NCBI GenBank assembly: GCA_004014935.1
Contig: CP025321.1
Span: forward strand, 2,108,001 to 2,172,000
Reading direction: 5' to 3'
Source of the DNA: Saccharomycopsis malanga
Lineage: Eukaryota; Ascomycota; Saccharomycetes; Ascoideales; Saccharomycopsidaceae
DNA length: 64,000 nucleotides
Shown here: positions 1 through 9,746 of the stretch, one piece after another
Numbering within the stretch: position 1 is the first letter of the stretch
How the letters are laid out: every line of letters begins with the position of its first letter
Notes under the pieces: generated by a model
Told to the model about the DNA's origin: nothing
Databases searched by the model: none
Seen by the model: only the letters and a program-made list of their open reading frames with translations
Position numbers and translations under genes: made by a program

Positions 1-705
1 GCTGGGCAGAAAGGCACTGGGAAATGGACAGCCATCAACGCCTTGGACTTGGGAATGCCTGTGACTTTGATTGGCGAGGCTGTGTTTGCTAGATGTTTGT
101 CTGCGGTCAAAACAGAGAGAACAAAGGCCAGCAAGCTCTTGACAGGCCCCCAGGTGCCTAAGGACTTGATCAAAGACAAACAAGCGTTTGTCGACGACTT
201 GGAACAGGCCCTTTATGCCTCCAAGATCATCTCGTACGCCCAGGGTTTCATGTTGATCAGAGAAGCTGCCAAAGAATACGGCTGGAAGTTGAACAACCCT
301 GCTATCGCCTTGATGTGGAGAGGAGGCTGTATCATCAGATCTGTCTTCTTGGCTGATATCACCAGTGCCTACAGACAAAACCCAGACTTGGAAAACTTGC
401 TTTTCAACGACTTTTTCAAAAAGGCCATCACCAAAGCCCAAGACGGCTGGAGAAGAACCTTGGCTCTTGCTGTCACCCACGGTATCCCAAGCCCTGCTTT
501 TGCTACTGCCTTGGCGTTCTACGATGGCTACAGATCCGAAAGAGTCCCTGCAAACTTGATTCAGGCTCAAAGAGACTACTTTGGAGCCCACACTTTCAAA
601 GTCTTGCCTCAACACGCTTCCGAACACTTGCCTGAAGGTAAGGATATCCATATCAATTGGACCGGAAAGGGAGGTAACGTTTCTGCTTCCACTTATTCTG
701 CTTAG
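1..705 (+). CDS. GND1: 6-phosphogluconate dehydrogenase, decarboxylating (C-terminal part)
   Basis: Oxidative pentose phosphate pathway enzyme that turns 6-phosphogluconate into ribulose 5-phosphate with NADPH, in the cytosol. The frame is open from base 1 (AGQKGTGKWTAINALDLGMP), so the gene enters from the left and 234 residues remain. The GTGKWT segment and the following ALDLG(M)P(V)TLI stretch are hallmarks of the family's all-helical C-terminal domain. The end, TFKVLPQHASEHLPEGKDIHINWTGKGG, is the usual C-terminal tail over the partner active site in the dimer. The N-terminal NADP-binding Rossmann domain lies outside the window. Family identity is very secure. Internal ATGs here are not starts. 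The stop TAG is followed within about 55 bases by a tandem array. Confidence 0.97.
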   Translation, partial: AGQKGTGKWTAINALDLGMPVTLIGEAVFARCLSAVKTERTKASKLLTGPQVPKDLIKDKQAFVDDLEQALYASKIISYAQGFMLIREAAKEYGWKLNNPAIALMWRGGCIIRSVFLADITSAYRQNPDLENLLFNDFFKKAITKAQDGWRRTLALAVTHGIPSPAFATALAFYDGYRSERVPANLIQAQRDYFGAHTFKVLPQHASEHLPEGKDIHINWTGKGGNVSASTYSA

Positions 706-756
706 TTTATAATCTCAATTATATGTTAGTATTTGTTAGTTTTGCGTTGACTATTG

Positions 757-1100
757 TAGGCTTCTGAGATAGAGTACTGGTAATTTGTGATACTGCTACA
801 ATTATTAGGCTTCTGGGCCGGAGTACTGGGAATTTGTGATATTATTAGGCTTCTGGGCCGAAGTACTGGGAATTTATGATAATATTAGAATTATTTGGCT
901 TCTGGGCCGGAGTACTGGAAATTTATGATATTATTAGAATTATTAGGCTTCTGGGTTGGAGTACTGGAAATTTGTGATATTATTACAATTATTAGGCTTC
1001 TGAGCCGGATGGTTTTGGTTTACTGGAAATTTATGATAATATTAGAATTATTAGGCTTTTGGGCCGGATGGTTTTACTGGAAATTTATGATATTATTATA
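757..1100. repeat. Minisatellite, about 7 units of 40-58 bp, SINE-derived
   Basis: Seven units each begin with GGCTTCTG at about 759, 808, 848, 897, 946, 994 and 1052. Each runs through a GGGCCGGA-like block, TACTGGnAATTT and a GATATTATTA-type AT tail. The first block matches the 5' end of the SINE in this window (GCCACTGGGCCGGATGG) and the second matches its 3' end (TACTGGGCTTGAAATATATG). The unit therefore looks like a SINE that lost its middle and was then amplified in tandem. The last two units carry the SINE-like GGGCCGGATGG or GAGCCGGATGG intact. Confidence 0.9.
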
Positions 1101-1132
1101 AGTTTTAATAACTATAAAATATATTGAAACCT

Positions 1133-1270
1133 TTTTTATCTTTATTTATCTTTATTTATCTTTATTTATCTTTATTTATCTTTATTTATCTTTATTTATC
1201 TTTATTTATCTTTATTTATCTTTATTTATCTTTATTTATCTTTATTTATCTTTATATATCTTTATTTATC
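1133..1270. repeat. 10-bp tandem array TTTATTTATC, 13 units plus a partial one
   Basis: Perfect 10-bp units run from 1141 to 1270, with one variant unit (TTTATATATC at 1251), after a partial unit from 1133. The array is homogeneous, suggesting recent expansion or contraction by slippage. It translates into a long Leu/Ile/Phe/Tyr frame that is an artefact of the repeat, not a gene. Confidence 0.95.
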
Positions 1271-1358
1271 TCTATTCTATTCTCTATTCTCTATTCTATA
1301 TTCTATATTCTCTATTCTATATTCTCTATTCTATATTCTCTATTCTATATTCTCCATT
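1271..1358. repeat. Imperfect pyrimidine-rich repeat (TCTATTCTATATTC)
   Basis: Mixed repeats of TCTATTC and TATATTC follow directly on the 10-bp array, all pyrimidine-rich with interspersed A. They probably grew from the same seed. No gene is visible here. Confidence 0.8.
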
Positions 1359-1654
1359 CTTGTCTCATTTCGGCATCCGAAAACGTCTTATGGCACCCCC
1401 TATGATCCAATCGATGATGCCATCCGAAACAACCTGCCCTAACTCCGAGTATTCCTATAGAACCTTCTTCAAATCCATATCTGACTAATCATCAATCAGC
1501 ATCAATTCGACAATTATAAGCAGTTGCTTCGAGTCTCATATTACTGCTTAGTAACATCTACTATCCGTAATCACCAGTCATAGTTTGCTAAAACATCCTC
1601 TTTTGCAAATGGTAAAATTCTTGCACTTTTAAATCATCCAATAGAATCTATTCT

Positions 1655-1832
1655 TATATAATAATAATATTATATATTTCAAGCCTAGTACATATCAGTT
1701 TCGTATATACGCGCTATGTCTAAGAAGACTTGGTAAAACCAATAATGCCCATCATTCTCAGCCGTGTTCATTTCAGGTCTTTTTTTCTTCTCTGAGAGCA
1801 CTGACCACTGAGCCAAATGGCCCAGTGGCTTC
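1655..1832 (-). mobile_element. tRNA-derived SINE copy, internally deleted
   Basis: On the minus strand the head reads GAAGCCACTGGGCCATTTGG followed by CTCAGTGG (A box), from 1832 downward. The 3' end has the GCGCGTATATACGAAACTG block and then TACTAGGCTTGAAATATATA before an ATT-rich tail. The central part, including most of the B-box region, is missing compared with the copies at 5182 and 16337. The tail TACTAGGCTTGA is identical to the end of the long elements at 15395, 52368 and 60745. Confidence 0.85.
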
Positions 1833-2377
1833 TTTCTATAATTCTTTGAAATCGGTCTATATAATAAATCGTATACCATGCAGTTACCAAAACACCACAT
1901 TAATCAAACCCTGTGAACTAGAAAAATTTCTAAATATCAGCCTAAACAACTGGTCTGTCATCTACAAATAAATTTCAAAACTTTCTGTAATGACTTCACA
2001 CCAACAAAAAATACCATACAAAATTATTACTCAAAAACTTACATGCATCTGAAACCTCATCTTTTCTCTCTCAGATCCTCAAATAAAAACCACACATTTC
2101 AACTACCGGCTGGTGAAATTTCTTATAACCATTAGATGAACCATTATTCAACCATTTGCTATAAAATGCTATACTATTTATCTACTCTTTGTATGTAGAT
2201 GCAGTTTCCTGTTGTATAATGTACCAATATGTAAGTATCTGTATTCACATGCACTAATCACCCGAAGCTCTTCAAAAAAAATTTTATTTTTTATTTTTTT
2301 TTCATAATATTTCACTATATTTTCAGTTTATCAAGAAATAACTGTCTAGGTGTGATTTTGTGGGAAAATCTGCAAAA
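1833..2377. other. Intergenic, promoter side of UTP14
   Basis: No gene or repeat is recognised. The last 110 bases are T-rich and AT-rich, as expected of a yeast promoter/leader. A TTTTCAG and a GTCTAG occur shortly before the UTP14 ATG and could be 3' splice sites, but no convincing first exon was found. Confidence 0.5.
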
Positions 2378-4843
2378 ATGGCTATTAAATCGACGTTCAA
2401 GAATGGGGCGTTGGTTCTTATGAATCCAAAAACTGGGGATATTGCCTCTGACAGTGATGAGGATGCTTTGAAAAACTTCAGTGATGAGAGTATTGATTCA
2501 GATGAGTTTGATTCAGAATATGGGTCTGATAACAGCGGGGAAATGAGTTATGATGAGGCAGAGTTGAAGCCTCTTAGTGAGATTTGGGATATGGATGGGC
2601 CAGGAAGTGATGTAGAGGAGGAATCGATCAAGTTGGATACAAGACAAGAAGAGTTGGAAGAGGTGGAATCTGAGTCGTCAGAAGAAGAAGAATCCGAGTA
2701 TTCGTCGTCAGAAGAAGATGCAGATGATGAAAGTGATGTTTTTGCAGGATCAGATGGCGAGACTGATGATGAAGGCGAGTTGAAGAATGTTTTGGACAAG
2801 TTGAAACAGCCGAAAAAGACATTAGAGAAGCAGAAGAAAAAGCTTGTATCGTTGAACATAAAAGAAAACGAGCTTAATGTCCCTACTAATGGGGCCAAGC
2901 TATCGATTGCCGATATGATGGAGGCGGTGAATGACAAGGAAGCGAAGGAAAAGACGGTATTGTTAAAAAACACCAAGGAAATGAAACCGTTAGCTATACC
3001 GTTACCAAAAAGAATTCAGGAAAGACATGAGCGTAGTGCTGCGTACGAAATAGCCAAGACTGAAGTCAGCAAATGGAAAGAAGATGTTGATAGAATAAAA
3101 CATGCAGAAGTGGTCAAATTTCCATTGGTGTCGCCTGGCGAACAGGTTCAAAGAAAGACATCTGCGTTCATACCGTCTGGAGATCCAATGAACGAATTGG
3201 AAAGCAAAGTCAACACAGTGTTGGAACAGTCGCTACTCAATGACACGACGAAGGAGGCGTTGTTTGAACAGATCAAAACGGCAAAGATGTCGAAGGAAGA
3301 GCTAGCAAAGAAACAGAACGAGCTCAGATTGATGCGAGAACTTCTTTTCCGGGAAGAGCGAAAAGCCAAGAGATTAAAGAAAATCAAGTCGAAAAGTTAC
3401 CGAAGAATCAAGAAGAAGGAAATGTTGAAAAACCAGCAACTTTTGGGAGATGTTGATGAAGATGCGGAAGATCATGATGAAGCTAGAGCAGAAGCAAGAA
3501 TGACATTGAAATTCAAAAACAATTCGTCAAAATGGGCCAAAGATATGTTGAAACATGGAATGACCAAAGATAAAGAGACCAGAGCCGAAATGGAAGCAAT
3601 GCTTGAACAGGGCCAGAAGTTGCGTGAGAAAATCATAGGTACTGTTGAGTCTGATGAAGACGCTAGTTTAAATGATTTCGATAACGAAGAAGAGGAAGAG
3701 GAAGAAGACATCCAAGTTGGCAAGACGGGCTTTATGAATATGGCATTTATGCAAAAAGCCAAAGCCAAAGATAAAGAAAGAAATCAAGAGGAGCTTGCAA
3801 AGTTGAGAAAGTTGGAACAAGGTTTGGATATTGAGGAGTTCAAAGAAAATTCTACAAATAATGCCAAAGTGATTTTGAACAAAGGTAGAAGAGTTTATAC
3901 TCCAGACGCTACCAAAGCTGGCGTAGAGTTGACCACGCAGAATAGAGAAATTGTAAATGAACAGGAAATTGATGAAAAAAGTAATGTTTCCAACAAGTTG
4001 CGGTCGAAATTTGATAACAAACAAGAAAAATTGAAACAACAGCAAAATCAAAAGCAAAAACATAATGAAAGTCAAAACCAAAGTCAATCAAAGAAAGTTG
4101 AAGAGCAGAAAAATGAAGAACAAGTTGTGGATGATGAAGCTGTCAATCCATGGTTGGGCGCTAATGCTGCCAAGGCAGTTAAAAAGTCTAAGAAGATTAA
4201 AGTTGTTGATCAGACAAGTACCAAGGCTGAGAAGCAAGAACATAAGCTCAAAAAGTCCAAAAAGAAGACCAAAGATTCAGATGATTCCGGAGGAGATTTA
4301 ATCAATACCAATGTGACTCTTAACATCAAATCTGGAGCATCTGCAGAGCTTTCTAGTGATGATGAAGACCAAGTTGATGGGTTCCAGCAGAAAGATCTTA
4401 TCAAAGAAGCGTTTGCTGGTGATAATGTGGTGAAGGAGTTTGAACGTGAAAAGAAACGTACAATAGAAGAAGAAGACGATCAGTGGGTCGATTCCACTAC
4501 CCCTGGTTTCAACTCCTGGATAGGTGGAGGTGTCAAAGAACGTAAGAAACAAAAGAAGAATCAGAAGAAACGTAAGGTGGAAGGCGTCAAGTCTGCAAAC
4601 AAAAGAACCGACAAGGATTTGAAAAACGTAATTTTCAACGAAAAGGTCAACAAGAAGAATTTGAAATATCAATCCGATGGCGTTCCATTCCCTTACGAAA
4701 ACAAAGAACAATACGAAAGAAGCTTGAGAATGCCTATTGGCCAGGAATGGACCACCAGAGCCACTTTCCAGAAATTGACAATGCCTAGTGTCATTACCAA
4801 ACCAGGCCAGGTCATCAAACCACTCAGCAAAAAGGCAAAATGA
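2378..4843 (+). CDS. UTP14: U3 snoRNP/small-subunit processome protein Utp14
   Basis: Nucleolar component of the small-subunit processome, known from yeast to bind and stimulate the DEAH helicase Dhr1 during 18S rRNA maturation. The 821-residue product has a very acidic N-terminal third with PLSEIWDMDG, a central KKIKSKSYRRIKKKEM basic motif followed by MTLKFKNNSSKWAKDMLKHG, an NPWLGANAAK motif, an SWIGGG block and the characteristic C-terminus YENKEQYERSLRMPIGQEW. These appear in the order found in other Utp14 proteins. The first ATG is at 2378; the in-frame GTG at 2360 is not used as a start in eukaryotes. Compared with S. cerevisiae Utp14 the N-terminus looks short (the usual basic, ALDA-containing start is missing), so an unseen upstream exon is possible. 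Confidence 0.93.
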   Translation: MAIKSTFKNGALVLMNPKTGDIASDSDEDALKNFSDESIDSDEFDSEYGSDNSGEMSYDEAELKPLSEIWDMDGPGSDVEEESIKLDTRQEELEEVESESSEEEESEYSSSEEDADDESDVFAGSDGETDDEGELKNVLDKLKQPKKTLEKQKKKLVSLNIKENELNVPTNGAKLSIADMMEAVNDKEAKEKTVLLKNTKEMKPLAIPLPKRIQERHERSAAYEIAKTEVSKWKEDVDRIKHAEVVKFPLVSPGEQVQRKTSAFIPSGDPMNELESKVNTVLEQSLLNDTTKEALFEQIKTAKMSKEELAKKQNELRLMRELLFREERKAKRLKKIKSKSYRRIKKKEMLKNQQLLGDVDEDAEDHDEARAEARMTLKFKNNSSKWAKDMLKHGMTKDKETRAEMEAMLEQGQKLREKIIGTVESDEDASLNDFDNEEEEEEEDIQVGKTGFMNMAFMQKAKAKDKERNQEELAKLRKLEQGLDIEEFKENSTNNAKVILNKGRRVYTPDATKAGVELTTQNREIVNEQEIDEKSNVSNKLRSKFDNKQEKLKQQQNQKQKHNESQNQSQSKKVEEQKNEEQVVDDEAVNPWLGANAAKAVKKSKKIKVVDQTSTKAEKQEHKLKKSKKKTKDSDDSGGDLINTNVTLNIKSGASAELSSDDEDQVDGFQQKDLIKEAFAGDNVVKEFEREKKRTIEEEDDQWVDSTTPGFNSWIGGGVKERKKQKKNQKKRKVEGVKSANKRTDKDLKNVIFNEKVNKKNLKYQSDGVPFPYENKEQYERSLRMPIGQEWTTRATFQKLTMPSVITKPGQVIKPLSKKAK

Positions 4844-5181
4844 GTTTGCATTGTTGGGTTTCATCATAGATGTTGTGTAGATGGAAATATGAAGTTATCA
4901 TTATAATGCATGGTATGTTTACTTATAAAGGCTTGTAATTTTCGTAGAGCGATGAATTGTTTTTCAGGTATCGAGCTTGTAATACTATTAGATTTGGCTA
5001 TGTAATTGTATAGAGATTTCTAAATACATTCTGGTAGCAAACTAGCACAATTTTCTACAAAAATATATCGGTCAACTCTAGACTGCAAATTTTAGTCGAT
5101 ACCTGCCCCACATGTCCTAACACCGGTCTTTTGGCTACTTTCAAGCTCTTCTTCTTAATTATATCCTACTAACAAATTCTT

Positions 5182-5490
5182 CCACTGGGCCATTTGGCTC
5201 AGTGGTCAGTGTTCTAGGAGAAGAGAAACACAAGACCTAACAAAAACACGGGTTCGATTCCCATAATAACACTTTTGCTCACTTCTTTTTATGATGCTGA
5301 ATGTGACTTCACAGGCAAGTGCAACTGTCTGAAAGATGGCCTAGACAAAAGTTTACTGCTTACTTTCAGCCAATTGGGTGAGAATATTATGATTAAGAGG
5401 ATATTATTGGGTTTTACCAAGTCCCCTTAGACGCAGCGCGTATATACGAAACTGGTATGTACTGGGCTTGAAATATATGATATTATTAAC
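5182..5490 (+). mobile_element. tRNA-derived SINE, full-length reference copy
   Basis: About 309 bp. The head has TGGCTCAGTGG at 5195-5205, an excellent Pol III A box, and GGTTCGATTCC at 5251-5261, a perfect B box. The order and the 45-base spacing are those of a type 2 (tRNA-like) internal promoter. The body includes CAGGCAAGTGCAACTGTCTG and a GTTTTACCAAG block, then CGCGTATATACGAAACTGG. It ends TACTGGGCTTGAAATATATG plus an ATT-type tail. It has no coding capacity. The same modules recur in the same order at 16337-16645 and 62060-62406 on the other strand. Confidence 0.9.
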
Positions 5491-5589
5491 ACTCGTTTTT
5501 AAACTGTACATCTAGATATAACAATCTTCTGATTAATCATTTTTTAATTCCACATTGGCCTTCCAGTATAGTCTATACAGCCTGCAAAC

Positions 5590-5640
5590 AGTCTTGGAAA
5601 TAAGCAGATATGTACTGGGCTCGAAATTTAAGATAAAGCA
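5590..5640 (+). mobile_element. SINE 3'-end fragment
   Basis: GATATGTACTGGGCTCGAAA matches only the 3' terminal module of the SINE (compare 5455-5480). It is a 5'-truncated copy or a fragment. The following ~430 bases up to the stop of the MAP kinase gene show no recognised feature. Confidence 0.6.
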
Positions 5641-6071
5641 GCAGTTGAGACTTTAAATGTAACAAAAGCACTAATAAATTCGCCACGATAAGGCCTGGAC
5701 ACCAAATGACCAAACAAGCCAAAAAGAGATCATTTGATAAATAATCCAAACAGAAATCATTTGATAAACAATCCAAACAGGGGCAGTATATCTTGTTTAT
5801 CAAGATGATCAAATCAAAAGCACATATCAATATCTCGCCAATGTTCCAATACACACGAGTGCCTGACCTGATACAGTACGTCCCAGTTTGTCCGTCTAAA
5901 CTACAAGACAGTTAAATATAGTGATTTTATTAAATGGTATAAGGACCAAAAGACCAATAAGAAACAATAAAAATGGAGAACAAAACAAAAACAAATAAAA
6001 TACAAATGAGAGAAATGTGCAAAAGCCAATACGGTGATCAGAATGAACATTGATACTATTGAACAAGCGAT

Positions 6072-7568
6072 TTACGACTTGTAGAATCCTTGGCCATCCA
6101 AACCAAACTCCAACTCCTGTTCTAATCCGGTTAGCAAATCGCCTTTGCTACCGTTAAGGCCTTGGTGTTGATAAAGACCGTCATGGGAGTATCCGTTATG
6201 AATGTTTTGGCTAATTTGGTGGTTGAGTCCATTGTTGCCGTCATTTTGAACTGAATATTGATTGGTATAATAAATGTTTTCCTGTGGTTTTGGTGGATCG
6301 TCATAATATTGATTGGTTGAAGTACCATTAGCCGCAAATTGTGTGGGCGAAAGAATTGACTGCTGCTGTTGTTGTTGTTGTTGTTGTAATATCTGCTGCT
6401 GCTGTTGCTGGTGCTGGTGCTGTAGAAGATCTTGCTGCTGTTGCAATTCCTGTTGTTGGATTTCCTCAGGTGTTAGCTGAGGTTTTCTTACAAACTCTCT
6501 GAACAGTTTGACTTCATTGACTAACAATTGTTTCATGGAATCGAAATCGTCGAGACTTTCAAACGAAAAGTCGAATTTTTCAGCACAGACAATCTCTTCG
6601 GCAGGATCATGCCATACTTTTAAATACGGATGAGTCAAAGCTTGATCTACATCTACTCTTTGGCTTGGATCGAGCGCGAGCATTTTTTCTAGAAGATCTA
6701 AGCCTTCGATATTAGCATCTGGAAACAAGTGTGAAAAAGGAACCTTGGGCATGAAAGGTAAAGAGCGTACATAGGATTGAGCTCTTTTGGAACCAATTCT
6801 GACCAAAGTTTCCTCGTTGGGAGTGCCGATGATTCTTAGGATTTGATTTAGTTGGTCTACATAGTCCTTACCTTTGAAAAAGGGCTTTCCGCCAAGCAAT
6901 TCGGCCAAAATACAGCCTACAGACCATATATCAATGGCTTTGGAGTACGAGTGGAAGCTCAACATGATTTCAGGGGCCCGGTACCATCTGGTGGCCACAT
7001 ATTCGGTCAAGTATCCGGCGTTTTTCTCGGCATCTGTGGAAAATCCTCTGGCGAGGCCAAAATCACAGATCTTGAGCTCGCAGTCGGCATTCACCAACAA
7101 ATTACCGGGCTTCAAGTCACGATGCAACACGTCTGCAGAATGAATGTATTTCAACCCACACAATATTTGATATACAAAGCTTTGGTAATGTGCATCGGTT
7201 AACGGCTGTCCACTCTTGATAATCTGGTGCAAATCGCACTCCATTAGCTCTTCGTACAAATACACCTCGTTGAAACTGTTTGGGTCTACAATATCCAAAT
7301 CATACAACGCTGTGATGTTCTTATGGCCTGTGAAATGCTTCAAAAGCTTGATTTCTCTAATCGCTCTTTTGCACAACACTTTCTTGCTGAATATGTTTGT
7401 GATCTTCTTAATTGCTACTGAGCCACCGTTCGGTAACTCAATATACTTGGCTGAAACCACTAATCCATAAGCGCCATGGCCCAACTCTTTTATAATCTGA
7501 AACCGCTTGTCAATGATAAACTCCTGGCGAAACACCCTAAACAGATGCCGTTCCTGGTCCGCAGACAT
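6072..7568 (-). CDS. MKC1: Cell-wall integrity MAP kinase (Slt2/Mpk1/Mkc1)
   Basis: Terminal MAP kinase of the protein kinase C cell-wall integrity pathway, phosphorylating Rlm1/SBF-type regulators after wall stress. The 498-residue product has a glycine-rich loop GHGAYG (30-35), catalytic Lys54 in [14 protein letters not shown] (149-156), DFG (169-171) and the diagnostic activation-loop TEY at 188-190, followed by [10 protein letters not shown]. The tail is rich in Gln (a poly-Gln run encoded around 6360-6420), as in fungal Slt2 orthologues; the CAG/CAA tract may vary in length between strains. The start is ATG at 7568-7566 ([10 protein letters not shown]); the GTG two codons upstream is not a start. 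The symbol follows the Candida name; SLT2/MPK1 are the S. cerevisiae equivalents. Confidence 0.96.
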   Translation of the reverse strand: MSADQERHLFRVFRQEFIIDKRFQIIKELGHGAYGLVVSAKYIELPNGGSVAIKKITNIFSKKVLCKRAIREIKLLKHFTGHKNITALYDLDIVDPNSFNEVYLYEELMECDLHQIIKSGQPLTDAHYQSFVYQILCGLKYIHSADVLHRDLKPGNLLVNADCELKICDFGLARGFSTDAEKNAGYLTEYVATRWYRAPEIMLSFHSYSKAIDIWSVGCILAELLGGKPFFKGKDYVDQLNQILRIIGTPNEETLVRIGSKRAQSYVRSLPFMPKVPFSHLFPDANIEGLDLLEKMLALDPSQRVDVDQALTHPYLKVWHDPAEEIVCAEKFDFSFESLDDFDSMKQLLVNEVKLFREFVRKPQLTPEEIQQQELQQQQDLLQHQHQQQQQQILQQQQQQQQQSILSPTQFAANGTSTNQYYDDPPKPQENIYYTNQYSVQNDGNNGLNHQISQNIHNGYSHDGLYQHQGLNGSKGDLLTGLEQELEFGLDGQGFYKS

Positions 7569-7994
7569 GTTCACCTACCAGACTCGCTGCTAGCTTGATT
7601 ACTGTTTAACTCAATCGACCTACAATAGCTCGATATATGCCAACAATTATCGATCCAATCTATCGTTAGCTCTTTTCGTTCAAATGCTAAAGCCTGGATT
7701 TCGCACCTCTGAAACCCCAACACAATCAATCACAAAAAAAACAAATAACAGAATATCGCTATAATACAGATGCCCTACTCTAAACTCTCATACAATTGCT
7801 GTTATCCTCTAGAATATTATGTTATCATCATATTTTCACAGGATGCCAGCTCAACACCTTCCAAAAGTCCGCATTTTAGTATTGTTACCCGGTCATCTTG
7901 ATATATAGATGCGCGGGTAATGATTATGTAATGCTGATGTAACTCATAAGTTTTAATAGTTCTACAGCTTATTATGAGGCTTTAATGTGGTATT
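7569..7994. other. Intergenic, promoter side of the MAP kinase gene
   Basis: AT-rich, with a poly-A run near 7735. No gene, tRNA or repeat is recognised before the SINE copy at 8000. Confidence 0.5.
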
Positions 7995-7999
7995 AAAGG

Positions 8000-8130
8000 G
8001 AATGAGTCCAGTAAATATTAGTTTTGTATATATGCCCAAGGTCTAAAGGGACTTGAACCCCTAAATATGTTAGGTCTTTTTCTCTTCTCTGAGAGTACTA
8101 ACCGTTGTGCTATCCTGCCCTGTGGCACCC
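8000..8130 (-). mobile_element. SINE copy, internally deleted
   Basis: On the minus strand the 5' part has the AGTACTCTCAGAGAAGAG and GACCTAACATATTTAGGGG blocks. This jumps directly to AAGTCCCTTTAGACC and the CATATATACAAAACTAATAT block of the 3' region. Head and tail are joined with the middle missing. Confidence 0.75.
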
Positions 8131-8141
8131 TGTGGCATAAT

Positions 8142-8191
8142 AGTAATAAAAATAATAAAAATAATAAAAATAATAAAAATAATAAAAATAA
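8142..8191. repeat. 9-bp microsatellite (AATAATAAA type), about 5 units
   Basis: TAATAAAAA is repeated about five times directly beyond the 5' end of the SINE copy at 8000-8130 (minus). It may have started as an A/T-rich junction. No coding role. Confidence 0.9.
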
Positions 8192-8265
8192 GGCTGCCAG
8201 TCACACAGAACTCTTAGTATCCACAGACCACCTTCATAGGTACGCAGATTTAAATTGTATACTGT

Positions 8266-9484
8266 AATAATTTTGTATATACTTCAAGCCTTGTATTCGT
8301 TATATTATTTTAACACACATTTAAAATAACGTGCAACTATAAGCCAGTTATATGAATAAACATGATCTAAAATTTGTGATTTTTTGCTTTAATCTTAATT
8401 TAGGCTTTCAACAATACAAGTCTTTCGATACAATTGATATACTGTTGTATTAACGCTAGAACATGCCTTATAATATTTGGCAAAAGAGCAGCCAAAGTTT
8501 ATTACCAATTTGCTGTCAATATACAACTTCCATAAGAATGTTATAAAACAAATTACAAACTGAAATAGCCAAAACCAAAAAACTAAAATCAAAGTAACAT
8601 TAAACCATTTGCATCTTTACTTGAATAGGAATGAAACTTTTTTCAAAACGGACTCCCATGAACAGAGATATAAAGCTTATTAATAAATGCATTATGCTAT
8701 ACCAAGCCCTATAAAATATCCAATGTATAGCGGATGGTGAAATTTCACAATTTCACAATATATTATGTTTATTGTTGAGTACAAATCCCTCTGAGAACCT
8801 ATTAAAAAAAATACATTTTTTTTAGCTCTTGAAATACACGTTTCTTTGGAATAAAAGCTCATTCAAATCCTGGAGGGAGCCCAAATAAAACTAAAAGCAA
8901 TTAAAAACTATGGAACAATGACAAGAGATGAAAGAAGTCTTTCTGAGGGATGAAAGTTATAATCTTTAGCTTATTATGTGATATTTTCGACAAATTAATA
9001 CTTTTTCACCATTAAACAGTCTATAAAAACCAAGTCTCAGCAAAACGTAGATGGTATAAAACTCTATAATTTGAAGAGTATAGAAATGTAATTTTTGTAT
9101 GGTTTGGATTGCTGTAAAAGCTCTAAAATATGACCTGAAAGAATCAACTTTTTTTCAAATTTGACAAATTTCCGTTATATCAAATATTTATGCGAGAATC
9201 TAAAATGTTTCATCATAAATAGTACTAAAATATAGGAAAAAAATTTAAAATCCAGGGATATGTTTTATCGAATCAAAATAATTTGGATATTACTGATTTA
9301 ATTCAGTAAAACGTTTGATGGTTACTCCAAAACGTCAACAGCGCGAATCGAGTACCAAAACCTCAAGTGAGGAACGCCACACTTGTTTTCTGCACTATTA
9401 TGCACTTTTATGCACTGTTTTTCGTGGCGCATGGCCTAACCAACTTGGCCACTTGGGATAGTAAGGCATTGAATATTAGGCATA
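8266..9484 (-). mobile_element. Long non-coding repeat element LE1 with tRNA-like head
   Basis: About 1.2 kb. Read on the minus strand it begins near 9484 (ATGCCTAATATTCAATGCC), then TGGCCAAGTTGGTTAGGCC (A-box-like), three AGTGCA-type units, and GGTACTCGATTCGCGC (B-box-like). A long AT-rich body follows, ending at AATACAAGGCTTGAAG near 8290. Only short open frames are present. It shares most of its length with elements at 15395, 39897, 52368 and 60745. Over roughly 400 bases around 8490-8865 it differs from LE2 at only a handful of positions, so both copies are young or gene-converted. Confidence 0.88.
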
Positions 9485-9746
9485 CTTTTGTCAAAAAGGT
9501 AGAAAATCTTTACTTTTCCAGAGTATATTTTGGCAAATAATATGTCCATCCGTTCTTTGCTAATTGTATAAATAAAAGGGCTTTTGAATAATCTGTGAGA
9601 AATATTATGCATTGAAGTGATTCCATGAGATCAAAATTGCTGTTGTTAATAGTGGAACACCACACATGTATCATTGAGATAGATATCAATGCAAAAGCCC
9701 AATCATGTGTCTTTATAATATTCTTGTTCAGTAGATTGGAGAGTAA

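Noticed and set aside
1124-1405. A 93-residue Leu/Ile/Phe-rich frame
   Set aside because: It is produced entirely by the 10-bp TTTATTTATC array and the neighbouring pyrimidine repeat.
2342-2377. Upstream in-frame extension of UTP14 from GTG 2360
   Set aside because: GTG is not a normal start in yeast; ATG 2378 is used unless an upstream exon is shown.
5251-5261. SINE heads as functional tRNA genes
   Set aside because: Perfect A and B boxes but no acceptor stem pairing, no anticodon arm and an overlong spacer, so not a tRNA.
5573-5854. A 93-residue minus-strand frame between UTP14 and the MAP kinase gene
   Set aside because: No ATG context or domain; overlaps a SINE fragment and local repeats of TTTGATAAA type.
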